Counted from the first letter of the stretch, positions 27,882 through 36,820 are shown. The stretch: DNA of 64,000 bases from Planctomycetaceae bacterium (GCA_003153375.1 PLYM01000028.1:1-64000); one strand, 5' to 3'. Numbers and translations: made by a program. The notes: generated by a model from the sequence alone, not told the origin.

Positions 27882-28658
27882 ATGCGTCTCCAAGATAAAG
27901 CGATTCTGATCACGGGCAGCACGACGGGCATTGGCGAGGCGATTGCGCGGCGGGCGATTGCCGAGGGCGCCAAAGTGCTCGTACACGGGCGTGACGCCAA
28001 GCGCGGGCGGGCGCTGGTGGCCGAGCTCGGTGATCGGGCGGTGCTGCACGTGGATGACATCGCCGATCCGGCCGCTCCGGCGCGGATGGTGGCGGCGGCC
28101 GTCGCGGCTTTTGGCAAGCTCGACACGCTGGTGAACAACGCGGCCTCGGTCGAGCGGAGCAACCTGGCCACGACGGACCTGGCGCTGTTCGACAAGATCA
28201 TCGCGATCAACCTGCGGGCGCCACTGCTGTTGATCAAGGCGGCAGCTCCGCATCTGAAGGCCTCGCAGGGCGCGGTGCTGAACATCGGCTCGGTGAATGG
28301 CTTTTGCGGCGAGCCGAACTTGCTGGCCTACTCGATCTCGAAGGGTGGGTTGATGACCCTGTCGCGCAATCTGGCCGACGCGATGGGCCGCGACCGCGTG
28401 CGGGTCAACCACTTCAACGTGGGCTGGGTGCTGACGGCGAACGAATACGAAGTCAAAATCGCCGATGGCCTGCCACGCGACTGGCCCGACCGCTTGGATC
28501 CGGCCACGGCCCCGGCGGGCCGGTTGATCAAGCCCGAGGAAATCGCAGCCGCCGCCGTCTACTGGATGGGCGATGAAAGCCGTCCGATCAGCGGCACGGT
28601 CTTGGAGTTGAATCAATATCCCGTCATCGGTCGCAATCCGCCGAAGGAAACGAAGTGA
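27882..28658 (+). CDS. SDR-family oxidoreductase
   Basis: Short-chain dehydrogenase/reductase, 258 aa. The cofactor motif TGSTTGIG is at residues 11-18, NNAAS in the middle, the catalytic Ser in NIGSVNG and YSISK as the YxxxK pair. A basic residue pattern (VHGRDAKRGRA) after the second strand may favour NADP, which is inference. It is the second of three same-strand genes (synthase-like, SDR, sugar isomerase), which suggests a role in oxidising or reducing a sugar or polyol. No Shine-Dalgarno site is visible. Confidence 0.88.
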   Translation: MRLQDKAILITGSTTGIGEAIARRAIAEGAKVLVHGRDAKRGRALVAELGDRAVLHVDDIADPAAPARMVAAAVAAFGKLDTLVNNAASVERSNLATTDLALFDKIIAINLRAPLLLIKAAAPHLKASQGAVLNIGSVNGFCGEPNLLAYSISKGGLMTLSRNLADAMGRDRVRVNHFNVGWVLTANEYEVKIADGLPRDWPDRLDPATAPAGRLIKPEEIAAAAVYWMGDESRPISGTVLELNQYPVIGRNPPKETK

Positions 28659-28698
28659 AGAGAAGGATGAAGGCGGACGAATAAAGGATGAAAACGAA
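28656..28698 (+). repeat. purine-rich heptad tract after the SDR stop codon
   Basis: The TGA stop is followed directly by AGAGAAGGATGAAGG and, 12 bases on, AAAGGATGAAAACGAAG. This is the same GAAGGAT unit seen behind nadE and the 389-aa epimerase gene, again purine-rich on the coding strand. Confidence 0.7.
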
Positions 28699-28750
28699 GA
28701 CCAATCGCGGCACACAAGCCACTAAACCTTAGCCCCGAAACCTTACTCCC

Positions 28751-29635
28751 ATGCCTCGCTTAGCTGCATTTCCGAAGGCTTACATGGATCCGCTGGTTGT
28801 TGATGGATCGATGACGATTCGTCAATGGGTGGACATGGCGTCGAAGTTGGATATCGATGGGCTGGAGTTTTATTGTGGATTCTTGGAGTTGCAGGAGCGG
28901 AAGAATTGGGTCGAGTCGCGAAAGATCGTCGAGGACCATGGCCTGTCGATCCCGATGCTGTGCTGCTCGCCCGACTTCACGCATCCCGATGCCAAGTTCC
29001 GGCAGCAGCAGGTCGATTTGGAAAAGGGTTGGATCGACATGACCGTCGCGTTGGGCGGGCAATACTGCCGCGTGCTGTCGGGTCAGCGGCGGCCCGAAGT
29101 GTCGCGCGCCGATGGCTTGCGTTACGCGGCCGAGGGCATCGAAGCGTGCATTCCGCATGCGGCGGCCAACGGCGTGACGTTGATTCTGGAGAATCACTAC
29201 AAGGACAACTATTGGCAGTATCCGGAGTTCGCGCAGCACACCGACGTCTTTTGCGACCTTGTGGATCGCATCCACTCGCCCCATTTCGGCGTGAACTACG
29301 ATCCGAGCAACACGTTCCTGGCCGGGGAAGATCCGCTGGAACTGCTGGCCCGGGTGAAAAATCGCGTGGTCACCATGCACGCCAGCGATCGCTATCTGGC
29401 CGAGGGAACGATCGAAGACTTGCGCCGCGAAGAAGACAGCGTGGGCTATGCCAAGCGATTGCGGCACGGCGAAATTGGCAAGGGAATGAATGACTACGAT
29501 GCCATCTTCGGCACCCTGGCCAGCGTGGGTTTCGACGGCTGGATCAGCATCGAAGACGGCGTCGACGGCATGGATCAACTGGAGCGCAGCGCACAGTTCC
29601 TGCGGAAAAAGATGCAACAATACTGGCCGCGATAG
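28751..29635 (+). CDS. sugar phosphate isomerase/epimerase family TIM-barrel protein
   Basis: AP-endonuclease-2-like TIM barrel, 294 aa. GLEFYCGFLELQ, LILENHYKDNYWQ, FGVNYDPSNTFLAGEDPLELL and GWISIEDGVDGM mark the strands with the Glu, Asp and His metal ligands of xylose-isomerase-like enzymes. The family includes epimerases, isomerases, dehydratases and decarboxylases, and the substrate cannot be told. It ends the synthase-like/SDR/isomerase run and is closed by a bidirectional terminator. No Shine-Dalgarno site. Confidence 0.85.
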   Translation: MPRLAAFPKAYMDPLVVDGSMTIRQWVDMASKLDIDGLEFYCGFLELQERKNWVESRKIVEDHGLSIPMLCCSPDFTHPDAKFRQQQVDLEKGWIDMTVALGGQYCRVLSGQRRPEVSRADGLRYAAEGIEACIPHAAANGVTLILENHYKDNYWQYPEFAQHTDVFCDLVDRIHSPHFGVNYDPSNTFLAGEDPLELLARVKNRVVTMHASDRYLAEGTIEDLRREEDSVGYAKRLRHGEIGKGMNDYDAIFGTLASVGFDGWISIEDGVDGMDQLERSAQFLRKKMQQYWPR

Positions 29636-29677
29636 AACGTCGCTCTCGTGCATCCTCATAAAAAAACCGTCATGAAT

Positions 29678-29713
29678 AAAAAAAGGCCGCCCCAAGGGAC
29701 GGCCTTTTTCGTT
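29678..29713. terminator. bidirectional Rho-independent terminator
   Basis: GGCCGCCCCAAGGGACGGCC has seven A on its left and five T on its right, so it can stop transcripts from both sides. It sits between the convergent sugar isomerase gene (ending 29635) and the PEP-CTERM gene (ending 29742). Confidence 0.85.
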
Positions 29714-29741
29714 GAGCGATTGCTTTTGTCGCGATGGAGCT

Positions 29742-30848
29742 CTACCGCGAGCGACGACGACGACGCCAGGCGGCGATTCCCAAGCCGGCCAGGCCGAGGG
29801 CCAATAACGACATGCTGCCGGGCTCGGGCACGTTGGTCGTGTAAGGCGAGTAGAACTGGCAAACGGTCGTTCCATCGGGCATCAGTCCCCCGCCGATGCG
29901 GATGATCGAAGGCTCGGCGTTGGTCACCGAGTTGTCCCAGTTGGTCCCCACGCCATTTGTCGAACCATGGTAGCCAAAGTTATTGAACTGGCTGACATAG
30001 AACGCGCAGTCCGGGCCGACGGAAGCCAGGTCGCCATAAGCCCCGCTGCCGGTAGCGATGTCGGTGATCGTGGGCACGCCGCTGAAGCCGGGTCCCAACA
30101 CATATTTCGAAATCGTGCCGTCGTTGTTGTTGCTGTACAGAATGCTCACGGTGCTGCTGTCGCTGAAGGCCAACCCGTCGGGAAAATGCGGTGTGTTAAA
30201 TGAATTCACCACGGCACCGGTGCTCGTGAGAATCGTCATGGTGCTGTTGCTCTGGCCGGTCACGGCGATATTGCCCAACGGTCCGGCGACCATTCCGTCA
30301 ATCAGGTAGTTGGCGGAATAGATCAACGTGTTGGTGAGGGCGACGGGATCGTAGATGTAGACGTTGCTGTTGCCCCCGCCATCGGAATAGGCGATGCGGC
30401 CATCGGGCATCGTGGTGACGCCATAGCCGGCGCCGCCGACGCTTCCCGGCAAGGACTGCGCCGGAGCCGACCAATTGGATGGGTTGAAGCGCTCGAGGCC
30501 ACTGCCGGTCACCGTGTAGATGTAGCCATCCAAACCGTTCGTCATGCCATAGCCTGTCGAACTCAGGCCCGAGATGGTATGCGTCGCGACCACGCCGTGC
30601 AGCGACGTGCCCTGGTGCGTCGTGTTCTGTGTCGGGCTGTACTCCAGGATGTCCGAACCGTTGCGGGTCAACAGTTCATTGCCGCTGGTCCAGGCCATGC
30701 CGGGTCCGCCGACGAGCGGACCGGTGTAGATCTCCTGCGTGTAGGTGGGGTCGAGCGTCGGATACTGCACGGCCAGGGCGCTCGTGGCCAGCAACGAATT
30801 GAACGAGGCGGTCAACAGTGCGAGCGCAACAGCGAGTGAGCGTTTCAT
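29742..30848 (-). CDS. PEP-CTERM protein with beta-propeller-like domain
   Basis: Exported protein of 368 aa. Signal peptide 1-26 (ending SALAVQ), then a body with repeated Gly/Asp motifs such as GMTNGLDGYIYTVTGSGLERF, MPDGRIAYSDGGGN and PLGNIAVTGQSN that suggest an NHL/SMP-type beta-propeller. The C-terminus is NVPEPGS, a hydrophobic helix and RRRRRSR, the exosortase sorting signal. The ATG at 30848 has a GGAG site seven bases upstream. A bidirectional terminator closes it. Likely a surface or matrix protein; binding partner unknown. Confidence 0.86.
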   Translation of the reverse strand: MKRSLAVALALLTASFNSLLATSALAVQYPTLDPTYTQEIYTGPLVGGPGMAWTSGNELLTRNGSDILEYSPTQNTTHQGTSLHGVVATHTISGLSSTGYGMTNGLDGYIYTVTGSGLERFNPSNWSAPAQSLPGSVGGAGYGVTTMPDGRIAYSDGGGNSNVYIYDPVALTNTLIYSANYLIDGMVAGPLGNIAVTGQSNSTMTILTSTGAVVNSFNTPHFPDGLAFSDSSTVSILYSNNNDGTISKYVLGPGFSGVPTITDIATGSGAYGDLASVGPDCAFYVSQFNNFGYHGSTNGVGTNWDNSVTNAEPSIIRIGGGLMPDGTTVCQFYSPYTTNVPEPGSMSLLALGLAGLGIAAWRRRRRSR

Positions 30849-31186
30849 GAGCGATCTCCAGAGAAAAAGAGCGAATTGAGGGACAGCGACCAGATAGAGA
30901 GGCATCTCACGGAGTGCTGTGGCACGGCCACTAACCCCGAGGATCGCAAGATTATGCCTGCTAAAAATCGCGCCGTCGAGTTATGTAAATTATTTTTTGA
31001 CGTGCGGTCGCCTGGGCGTGCGCTAAGGACGCGACGCGGGCAAAAGATGGGGCAACTGGATTTCGAGCCCAGAGCCGGTCGCGCGCGATAAGCGATAAGA
31101 AGCGGAGCACTACGGAACCCCGCCAAGCCGCCAGCAAGAGCAGGCCGGCGGCCCGGTCGTCGCAAGCGTGCCACTCTCCGATGGGC
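30849..31186. other. intergenic region upstream of the PEP-CTERM gene
   Basis: About 340 bases between the small membrane protein gene (upstream, same strand) and the PEP-CTERM gene. An AT-rich island (TTATGTAAATTATTTTTTGA at 30983-31002) stands out from the GC-rich surroundings and resembles the AT-rich islands before the other two PEP-CTERM genes. I see no RNA gene or clear open frame. Confidence 0.4.
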
Positions 31187-31519
31187 TTACGCTTGGGATC
31201 GCTTGGCTTCCTTGCCACAGCCGCGAGGCATGCCGGAAACGTGCATTCCGGCCAGGAAATCCTGCCACGAGCCGTGGCGGGCGGAGCCGATGCGAGCTTC
31301 GAGCACCTGCTTGATGTCGGCGGCTGACATGCCACGCTGGATCATTTCCATCTTCAACGTGGCTTCCATTTCATCGAGTTGCGTGCGGCGATAATAGCTG
31401 GCCACGACCTTGGTAATCGCCACCACAATTCCGCCGATCAAGGCCAACAGGCCGACGATGATGCCGCACAGACCGAGAATCTCGCCGCCGTTGAGCTTCG
31501 TAACTAGTTCGTTCCACAT
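31187..31519 (-). CDS. small membrane protein, function unknown
   Basis: Protein of 110 aa that I do not recognise. One transmembrane segment (about residues 15-38, LGLCGIIVGLLALIGGIVVAITK without break) is followed by RRTQLDEMEATLKMEMIQRGMSAADIKQVLEARIG-like cytoplasmic helix; the pattern membrane anchor plus short amphipathic coiled region recalls phage-shock-type and anti-sigma-like small proteins, but the resemblance is loose. The ATG at 31519 has GGGAGA seven bases upstream. No partner gene is adjacent: the next gene upstream begins 185 bases away. Confidence 0.7.
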   Translation of the reverse strand: MWNELVTKLNGGEILGLCGIIVGLLALIGGIVVAITKVVASYYRRTQLDEMEATLKMEMIQRGMSAADIKQVLEARIGSARHGSWQDFLAGMHVSGMPRGCGKEAKRSQA

Positions 31520-31703
31520 CGGAAATCTCCCGCAGTCGCAGTTTCGTCGAAACCAACCAGACCTCCGCCGTCGGGTATTCGCTTCAGTATGGTCAATCTT
31601 GGCCCAACCGCAAGAAAAGCAGTTTGCGGTACTGCTCGCTAAGGTCAAAAACAGCGCCCCGGAACAGGAATTCCGCAGCCGTGGCCCGTTCCGTCAAGCC
31701 GAT

Positions 31704-32756
31704 TCACTTCACGCCAGACAGCAGCCCGCAGTGTACCAGCGTGGGCACGATCGGTTCGGGGCGCAGGCCGGCGGCGGCGAGCCAGGTGCGGTATTCGGCG
31801 GCGCTGTAGGCGCGGCCTTCGGTGAAGGTGAACAAGGCGGCCGAGTAGAGGGCCAGCGGCAGGGGGCCGTCGAGCGCGTCGTTCAGGAAGACGTCGTGGA
31901 TCACGAGGCGGCCGCCTGATGGCAAGGCCGCGGCACAACGTCCGATCAGCGTCTGGCACTCCCTCACGTCCCAATCGTGCAGGATGTTCGATAGCAAGAT
32001 CACGTCGGCGTCTTGGGGCACGGAGTCGACGAACATGTCGCCCGCGAGCAGTTCCAGCCGATCTTCGACGCCATAGGCGCGCGCCATCTCAGCGGCCACT
32101 TTGAGCACTTCGGGACGGTCCCAGACCGTGGCTCGCAAATGCGGGTGACGTTCGAGGCAGGCAATGCTATAGATGCCCGTGCCACCACCGACGTCAACGA
32201 GCATGCGGGCCGACTCGAGCGGCAACCGCTCGGCCAGATACGGCGCCACGTTCTTGGCCCGACCGGCCAGCGCCAAGGTGAAGTGGCGAGCCGTAGCTTC
32301 TTGCTCCATGGCCGAGGGCAGGTCGTCGCGGTAAATGAATCCGACCCCCTGCTCTTCCGGCTTGTGACCCAACGGGGTATTGGTCGCAAGCCTTTCGATC
32401 ATGTCGCGCACGCCCTGCGTGTCGGCCGACAGCCCGATGTACTGGCTGATGTCGAACGCGTCGCCCGGCACCAGGTGTTCGCGCGCCATGGGAGTCAGCT
32501 CAAAACGCCCTGCCGCATCGACCGCGATCAATTGCATCGCCCGTAGCGCCGTGAGCAGCACGATGAAGGGCCGTTCCGCGAGTCCCAACTCGCCGCGCAG
32601 TCTCTCGCGATCCAACGGCCCGCCTGCCAGTCGCTCGAAAACCCGAAAGTGGGCCACCGCCGCCGTCAACAGCTCGGTGCCATAGTTGCCGCGATACAGC
32701 TCGAAGATCGGCGTCGGATCGAGATGCGAGCGCGCCAGCGCCGACAACTTTGCCAT
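31704..32756 (-). CDS. SAM-dependent O-methyltransferase (acetylserotonin/COMT type)
   Basis: Two-domain methyltransferase of 350 aa. Residues about 15-110 form the winged-helix dimerisation domain (ELLTAAVAHFRVFERLAGG), and the catalytic domain has motif I LVDVGGGTGIYSIACL, then ATVWDRPEVLKVA, LLAGDMFVDSVP and SNILHDWDVREC, where the catalytic His and Asp sit in plant and bacterial relatives. The C-terminal YRTWLAAAGL is typical. Such enzymes methylate hydroxyls on aromatic or polyketide small molecules; no biosynthetic partner is next to it, so the substrate is open. The ATG has AGGAG eight bases upstream. It lies downstream of the 389-aa epimerase gene on the same strand. Confidence 0.88.
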   Translation of the reverse strand: MAKLSALARSHLDPTPIFELYRGNYGTELLTAAVAHFRVFERLAGGPLDRERLRGELGLAERPFIVLLTALRAMQLIAVDAAGRFELTPMAREHLVPGDAFDISQYIGLSADTQGVRDMIERLATNTPLGHKPEEQGVGFIYRDDLPSAMEQEATARHFTLALAGRAKNVAPYLAERLPLESARMLVDVGGGTGIYSIACLERHPHLRATVWDRPEVLKVAAEMARAYGVEDRLELLAGDMFVDSVPQDADVILLSNILHDWDVRECQTLIGRCAAALPSGGRLVIHDVFLNDALDGPLPLALYSAALFTFTEGRAYSAAEYRTWLAAAGLRPEPIVPTLVHCGLLSGVK

Positions 32757-32770
32757 CACGGCACTCCTAA

Positions 32771-32849
32771 TAGGCTGAAGACCGAAGGCTGAAGGCCGAA
32801 GGAAGAAAAACAAAAACCCTGCCGCGTTTCATCCTTCATCCTTCTCTTC
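32771..32849 (-). repeat. purine-rich heptad tract after the epimerase stop codon
   Basis: In the direction of the upstream gene the stop codon is followed by GAAGAGAAGGATGAAGGATG, then AAACGCGG, an A/T block, and a pyrimidine-rich part that on the plus strand reads GGCTGAAG(A/G)CCGAA twice. It carries the same GAAGGAT units as the tracts behind nadE and the SDR gene. Confidence 0.7.
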
Positions 32850-34019
32850 TCACGCCTTGAGTTGTTCATCGTGGCGCATGCCGCTGGGCGGCTGATCGGC
32901 GCGGTGGAGATTCTCGAGGGCCGCTTTGGCGCCGGCGTGTTGTTCGACATCGTTGTCTTCCCATTCGATCGAGACGCCGCCGGTGAAGCCGGCGCGATTC
33001 AGCTCGACCAGCAGGGCTTCGGTGCTGGTGGCGTCGCGGGCGGTGCCGGCCGTGACGAAGTTCCAGCCATTGTGCTTGTCACCCATCGGACGATGACCAC
33101 CCAGGCGGCCGTTGCGCGTATAGCCGCCGACGACTTGCACGCCCTTGATGTGAGCGCAGTGAATGCGGTCGCCGTAGGCGCGAATGAAGTCGACTCCCGA
33201 CACGCCCTGCCACTCCATGTGCGAGCAATCGAAGTTGAAGCCCGCGGCCTTGGCAAACCCGGCGGCATCGACCGCGGCCAGGTAATCGCCAGCGCTGGTG
33301 ATGTCGCCCATTGCACGCTCGCTGGGATGACATTCCAGATCGAACGTGGTGCCGTACTTCAAGCAGGCCTGAAAGACCGGCGCGAACCGTTCGACCAGCA
33401 GCTCCAGGCTCACCTTGAAGACGTCGGGGATCGGATGGCCGCCCAAAGAACTAGGCAGCGGCGGGAATAGGAACCAGTGGCTCCAGCAATGGGCCGGCGA
33501 GCCGACAAAGCCCGACACGGGAATCACCCGATCCTCGAGCTTGGCAATGAAATGCGCCAGCCGCACGACATTCACCAGCGCTTCGGTGGCCTGGCGGCGG
33601 GCGATCTCGGCCACGTTGTCGGGCACATAGAAGGGATTGGTGCGGGGCGGATTGTTGCCGGCGGCGCGCCACTTGGAATACGCCTCGACGCTCTCGCCGC
33701 CCAAAAACTGAATCGTCTTGGCGCTCGGCTCATCGCCCAAGGCCTGACCTTGGAGATGGGCGGCCAGCGAAAAAATTTCGAGGCCACGTTTCTTGGCCTT
33801 GCCGACGCGCTCCTCGGCATAGGCCTTTGCCCCCGCGTCGTCGCCGCAACGTTTCAGGTCGAGCTCCCAGGTGGCTTCTTCCCAGCCATCGAACCCGGTC
33901 TTGGCAATCCAGTCGAGCCAGGCGTCTTCGGGCACATTGCCGAACTGGCCGCGCACCAGCCCAATCTGATGATAGGAGTGCTTGCCCGCACGATGCTTCG
34001 CGGTTTGGTGGTGGCCCAT
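32850..34019 (-). CDS. sugar phosphate isomerase/epimerase family protein (large form)
   Basis: Xylose-isomerase-like TIM barrel of 389 aa, clearly different from the one at 28751. Landmarks are GFDGWEEATWELDLKRCG, TTFDLECHPSERAMGD, GFNFDCSHMEWQGVSG and the Glu in GVSIEWEDNDVEQ, which together supply metal-binding Glu/His/Asp residues. Family members of this size in planctomycetes are annotated only generally. The ATG at 34019 has GGGAGA nine bases upstream. The methyltransferase gene follows after 93 bases containing a heptad repeat tract. Confidence 0.85.
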   Translation of the reverse strand: MGHHQTAKHRAGKHSYHQIGLVRGQFGNVPEDAWLDWIAKTGFDGWEEATWELDLKRCGDDAGAKAYAEERVGKAKKRGLEIFSLAAHLQGQALGDEPSAKTIQFLGGESVEAYSKWRAAGNNPPRTNPFYVPDNVAEIARRQATEALVNVVRLAHFIAKLEDRVIPVSGFVGSPAHCWSHWFLFPPLPSSLGGHPIPDVFKVSLELLVERFAPVFQACLKYGTTFDLECHPSERAMGDITSAGDYLAAVDAAGFAKAAGFNFDCSHMEWQGVSGVDFIRAYGDRIHCAHIKGVQVVGGYTRNGRLGGHRPMGDKHNGWNFVTAGTARDATSTEALLVELNRAGFTGGVSIEWEDNDVEQHAGAKAALENLHRADQPPSGMRHDEQLKA

Positions 34020-34257
34020 GCTAGTTGGTCTCCCGTTCTCTTTCCTGGCGGCTGTTTTCGCCGAAGCGAATGGCTTTTTGACTCCGAATCGGGCATCTTA
34101 TTGCATCAGGATCGAATTGCAAGTCGGCGAACGTGGAGGTAATGTCATAACGCGTTGTGCCCTGGTCGCGACGATCGCCTCGAAGGGCTCGTTAGAACTC
34201 CGGACGAGCGCGGCCCGCCCTGCCACCGTTGTTCTGCTACAAAACTACCCAGCCGGA

Positions 34258-34530
34258 ATGAGCGACGAATCAACCGTCAGCACCGATCCACAAGAAAGTA
34301 AACTGCCAGCTAGTGCGCACTTGCTTTGCGGTTGGCCGCTGTTGCTGGTCGCGATCGGCGGCGCGATCGGCGGTGGACTTGGGGGACTGGCGTATGGCAT
34401 CAATGTGAAAATCTATAAGTCGGAACTGCCGACGGCCGCCAAAATCGTCTTGAATCCCGTGGTCGGGCTGACGGCAATCGCACTCTGGTTGGTAATCGTG
34501 ACGTTGATTCAGGCCGCACGCGAAAAGTAA
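34258..34530 (+). CDS. small membrane protein, function unknown
   Basis: Protein of 90 aa with two hydrophobic segments (about residues 26-48, LLVAIGGAIGGGLGGLAYGI, and 66-85) and a polar N-terminus. I do not recognise the family. The chosen ATG is the first one that leaves a protein-like N-terminus; the frame continues upstream without a ribosome site. It ends 23 bases before the FAH-family gene on the same strand and may be co-transcribed with it. Confidence 0.55.
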   Translation: MSDESTVSTDPQESKLPASAHLLCGWPLLLVAIGGAIGGGLGGLAYGINVKIYKSELPTAAKIVLNPVVGLTAIALWLVIVTLIQAAREK

Positions 34531-34553
34531 ACCTTTCTCGTCCGAGCATTAGC

Positions 34554-35417
34554 ATGCAACTGGCAAAAATCCGCACGGGCGACTGGCAGGAAGCGATCGC
34601 GCTGGTCGAAGGCGACGACTGTGTGCCGCTGGAGGTGCTGGCGGCTTATCGGACGTTGAGCGATATTCTTGAGTCACCCGATCCGGCCGGGATCGTGCGA
34701 CGGCTTGTGCCGCCCCGCGCGACGCGATTGCCGCTCGACACGGTCGAACTGCTGGCGCCGATCGATCGCCAGGAGGTGTGGGCCGCTGGCGTGACTTACC
34801 GCCGCAGCCAGGTGGCGCGGATGGAAGAATCGAAAGGGGCCGCGTCGTTCTACGACCAGGTGTATGTGGCCGACCGTCCAGAGCTATTCTTCAAGGCCAC
34901 CCCGCATCGTGTGGCCGGACCGGGTCAGGCGGTACGCATTCGCCAGGACGCGCATTGGAACGTGCCCGAGCCGGAACTGGCGCTAGTGCTCAACTCGCGG
35001 CTGGAGCTGGTGGGCTTCACGATCGGCAACGACATGAGCTCACGCGACATCGAGGGAGAAAACCCGCTCTATCTTCCCCAAGCCAAGCTCTATGACCAAT
35101 GCTGTGGCCTGGGGCCATGGATCACGCTATCGTCGGCGATGCCTCGGCCCGAGGAGATCGAGATCGGTTTAACGGTCGAGCGTGGCGGGAAGCTGGCGTT
35201 CGAAGGGTCGACATCCGCCGGGCAGATGGCCCGCACGTATGCCGATCTGATTGACTGGCTGGGCCGCGACAATTCGTTTCCCGAGGGTGTCATCTTATTG
35301 ACCGGCACGGGCGTGGTACCGGGCGACGAGTTTACGCTGGCAGCTGGCGACACGGTTCGGATCACGATCAGCGGCATCGGCACGCTGATCAATACCGTGA
35401 CACAAGGCGGGCGGTGA
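34554..35417 (+). CDS. fumarylacetoacetate-hydrolase-family protein
   Basis: FAH-fold enzyme of 287 aa. EVWAAGVTYRRSQVAR opens the catalytic domain; the metal ligands are in VPEPELALVLN (Glu-x-Glu) and FTIGNDMSSRDIEG (Asp), and LLTGTGVVPG is the conserved end loop. The overall layout, with an N-terminal domain of about 75 residues, recalls 2-keto-3-deoxy-sugar-acid dehydratases of pentose oxidation pathways better than true fumarylacetoacetase, but I cannot fix the substrate. The neighbouring sugar isomerase genes fit a sugar-acid role. ATG start, no strong ribosome site. Confidence 0.84.
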   Translation: MQLAKIRTGDWQEAIALVEGDDCVPLEVLAAYRTLSDILESPDPAGIVRRLVPPRATRLPLDTVELLAPIDRQEVWAAGVTYRRSQVARMEESKGAASFYDQVYVADRPELFFKATPHRVAGPGQAVRIRQDAHWNVPEPELALVLNSRLELVGFTIGNDMSSRDIEGENPLYLPQAKLYDQCCGLGPWITLSSAMPRPEEIEIGLTVERGGKLAFEGSTSAGQMARTYADLIDWLGRDNSFPEGVILLTGTGVVPGDEFTLAAGDTVRITISGIGTLINTVTQGGR

Positions 35418-36247
35418 AACGGCCGCAGCCGTCATTGCTTCGCCAGGAACATCGCTCCCCGCTGGCGAGGCTTCTCCAGCGTTGCTAGCGCGCTACAATC
35501 CCTATGGCCGCCAGAAATGGGCGAATTCTCGCCATCGGAACAAGGGTTGGGGAACACTTCATCGATCTATTCCCCGGATCCGGCAACAACTTGCTGACCC
35601 GACTTAACCGGTGGCTTTAACAATAGGCCGCACAATGGTTTGGGTCCGCCGCGAATTGACCATCCGCACGGACCGGGAGGTTCGTCACCTGCGCTAGGAC
35701 CCCACTGCGCGTTACGACTGGCGAAAGTTTCTAAAGTCTCCACCCTCGGCGTAACGAAACTAACTTCGGAAGGTTTGTTCCGCCAGCGACTTTTAGAGCG
35801 GGCGAGACAAATCGCAGGGGGGAACCTGCCCATAAGGCGCTCACGCCTTATTTCGAGCTGTCGGCCGAATTCGGTCGACTGCGCACGCGCGTTCTCTCCG
35901 ATGCCAAGACTGAAGTCAGACCGGAACGGTTCGGTCAGCAGTTGAAAATCAGCCGGCCATCATGAGCTGGGCAAACTTTAGGGTTTGATGATTTTCAACG
36001 ACTGAAGCGACCGGAAGTCTGCCGATGAGCTAATTGAGGGCTCGGATCAGAAGGACCTGAACCACGCCAAGCGATGAACGAAGTACAGCCCCGACCCAGA
36101 TGTTCATGGACGGCCGGTTGACCCCACAGCCGGCCCGAAGGACCGGACCTAGGCCAAACCCATGAGCAAGGGGCGATAACGCTCCGCGGGCAGATAGCCA
36201 GCGGAGCAGAGTTCCCACACCAGCGCGAGTCAATTGGAGAGCCTGCG
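35418..36247. other. 830-base gene-free leader region before the HTH/pseudo-receiver gene
   Basis: The longest gene-free stretch in the window. No open frame in it looks like a gene. It holds a perfect stem-loop (35832-35851) and an inverted pair GTTGAAAATCA at 35942-35952 / TGATTTTCAAC at about 35990-36000. I searched it for RNase P RNA, tmRNA and 6S signatures on both strands and found none. Its base composition is less GC-biased than the flanking genes. It could be a long 5' leader, a small RNA locus or a hub for DNA-binding proteins. Confidence 0.5.
35832..35851. other. perfect stem-loop in the long leader
   Basis: ATAAGGCG-CTCA-CGCCTTAT, an eight-base perfect stem with a four-base loop, followed by TTCG. 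It might act as a weak terminator on the plus strand or as a structural element of an RNA. Confidence 0.45.
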
Positions 36248-36820
36248 ATGAAGGTCTTCACAACGGGTCAGGTCGCTAAGATCTGTAAAGTTGCCCCACG
36301 TACTGTCAGTAAATGGTTTGATTCCGGTCGGTTGAAGGGTTACCGCATTCCCGGTTCCCAAGACCGCCGTATTCCGCGTGAATATTTGATTCGGTTCCTG
36401 AAAGAGCATGGTATGCCCTTGGGAGACCTCGAGGACGAGGCCATGGCCAAGGTGCTGCTGGTCGGTCAAGACCAGGTGCTGATCGAAAACCTGAAGCAAA
36501 AGCTGCCCTTGGACCGCTCGTTCAAGATCGCGGTTGCCGCCAGCGGTTTCGAAGCCGGCATCCAGGCCGAGAGCTTCCACCCCGACTGCATTATCGTGGA
36601 CTTCTCGATCGGTCGGGTCGAGGCCCTGCAGATTTGCCAGAACCTGCGTCGGAATCCGGAATATGCCGACACGATTCTGATCGCCCTGCTGCCCGATGAC
36701 GGCAGTTCGACGAGCTTCGATCGTTCGAGCATCAATGAGACGTTCAAAAAGCCGTTCGACGCCGCCTTGTTGGCCGAACGCTTGCGAACCTTGATCGGCG
36801 CCCGCAAAGAGCTCGTCTAA
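36248..36820 (+). CDS. helix-turn-helix regulator with pseudo-receiver domain
   Basis: Putative DNA-binding regulator of 190 aa. Residues 5-55 are an excisionase/MerR-type helix-turn-helix (GQVAKICKVAPRTVSKWFDSG, then RIPGSQDRRIPREYL). Residues 67-186 have a response-regulator receiver fold: Asp118 aligns with the phosphorylated Asp (IIVDF) and Lys168 with the conserved Lys (FKKPF), but the N-terminal acidic pair is replaced by GQD and the Thr/Ser site by LLP, so phosphorylation is doubtful. The gene uses GGT, CGT, AAA and GTC codons in its first 50 codons unlike the GC-rich choice of neighbours, a sign of high expression. GGAGAG site six bases before ATG, strong terminator after, and a very long leader. 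Confidence 0.85.
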   Translation: MKVFTTGQVAKICKVAPRTVSKWFDSGRLKGYRIPGSQDRRIPREYLIRFLKEHGMPLGDLEDEAMAKVLLVGQDQVLIENLKQKLPLDRSFKIAVAASGFEAGIQAESFHPDCIIVDFSIGRVEALQICQNLRRNPEYADTILIALLPDDGSSTSFDRSSINETFKKPFDAALLAERLRTLIGARKELV

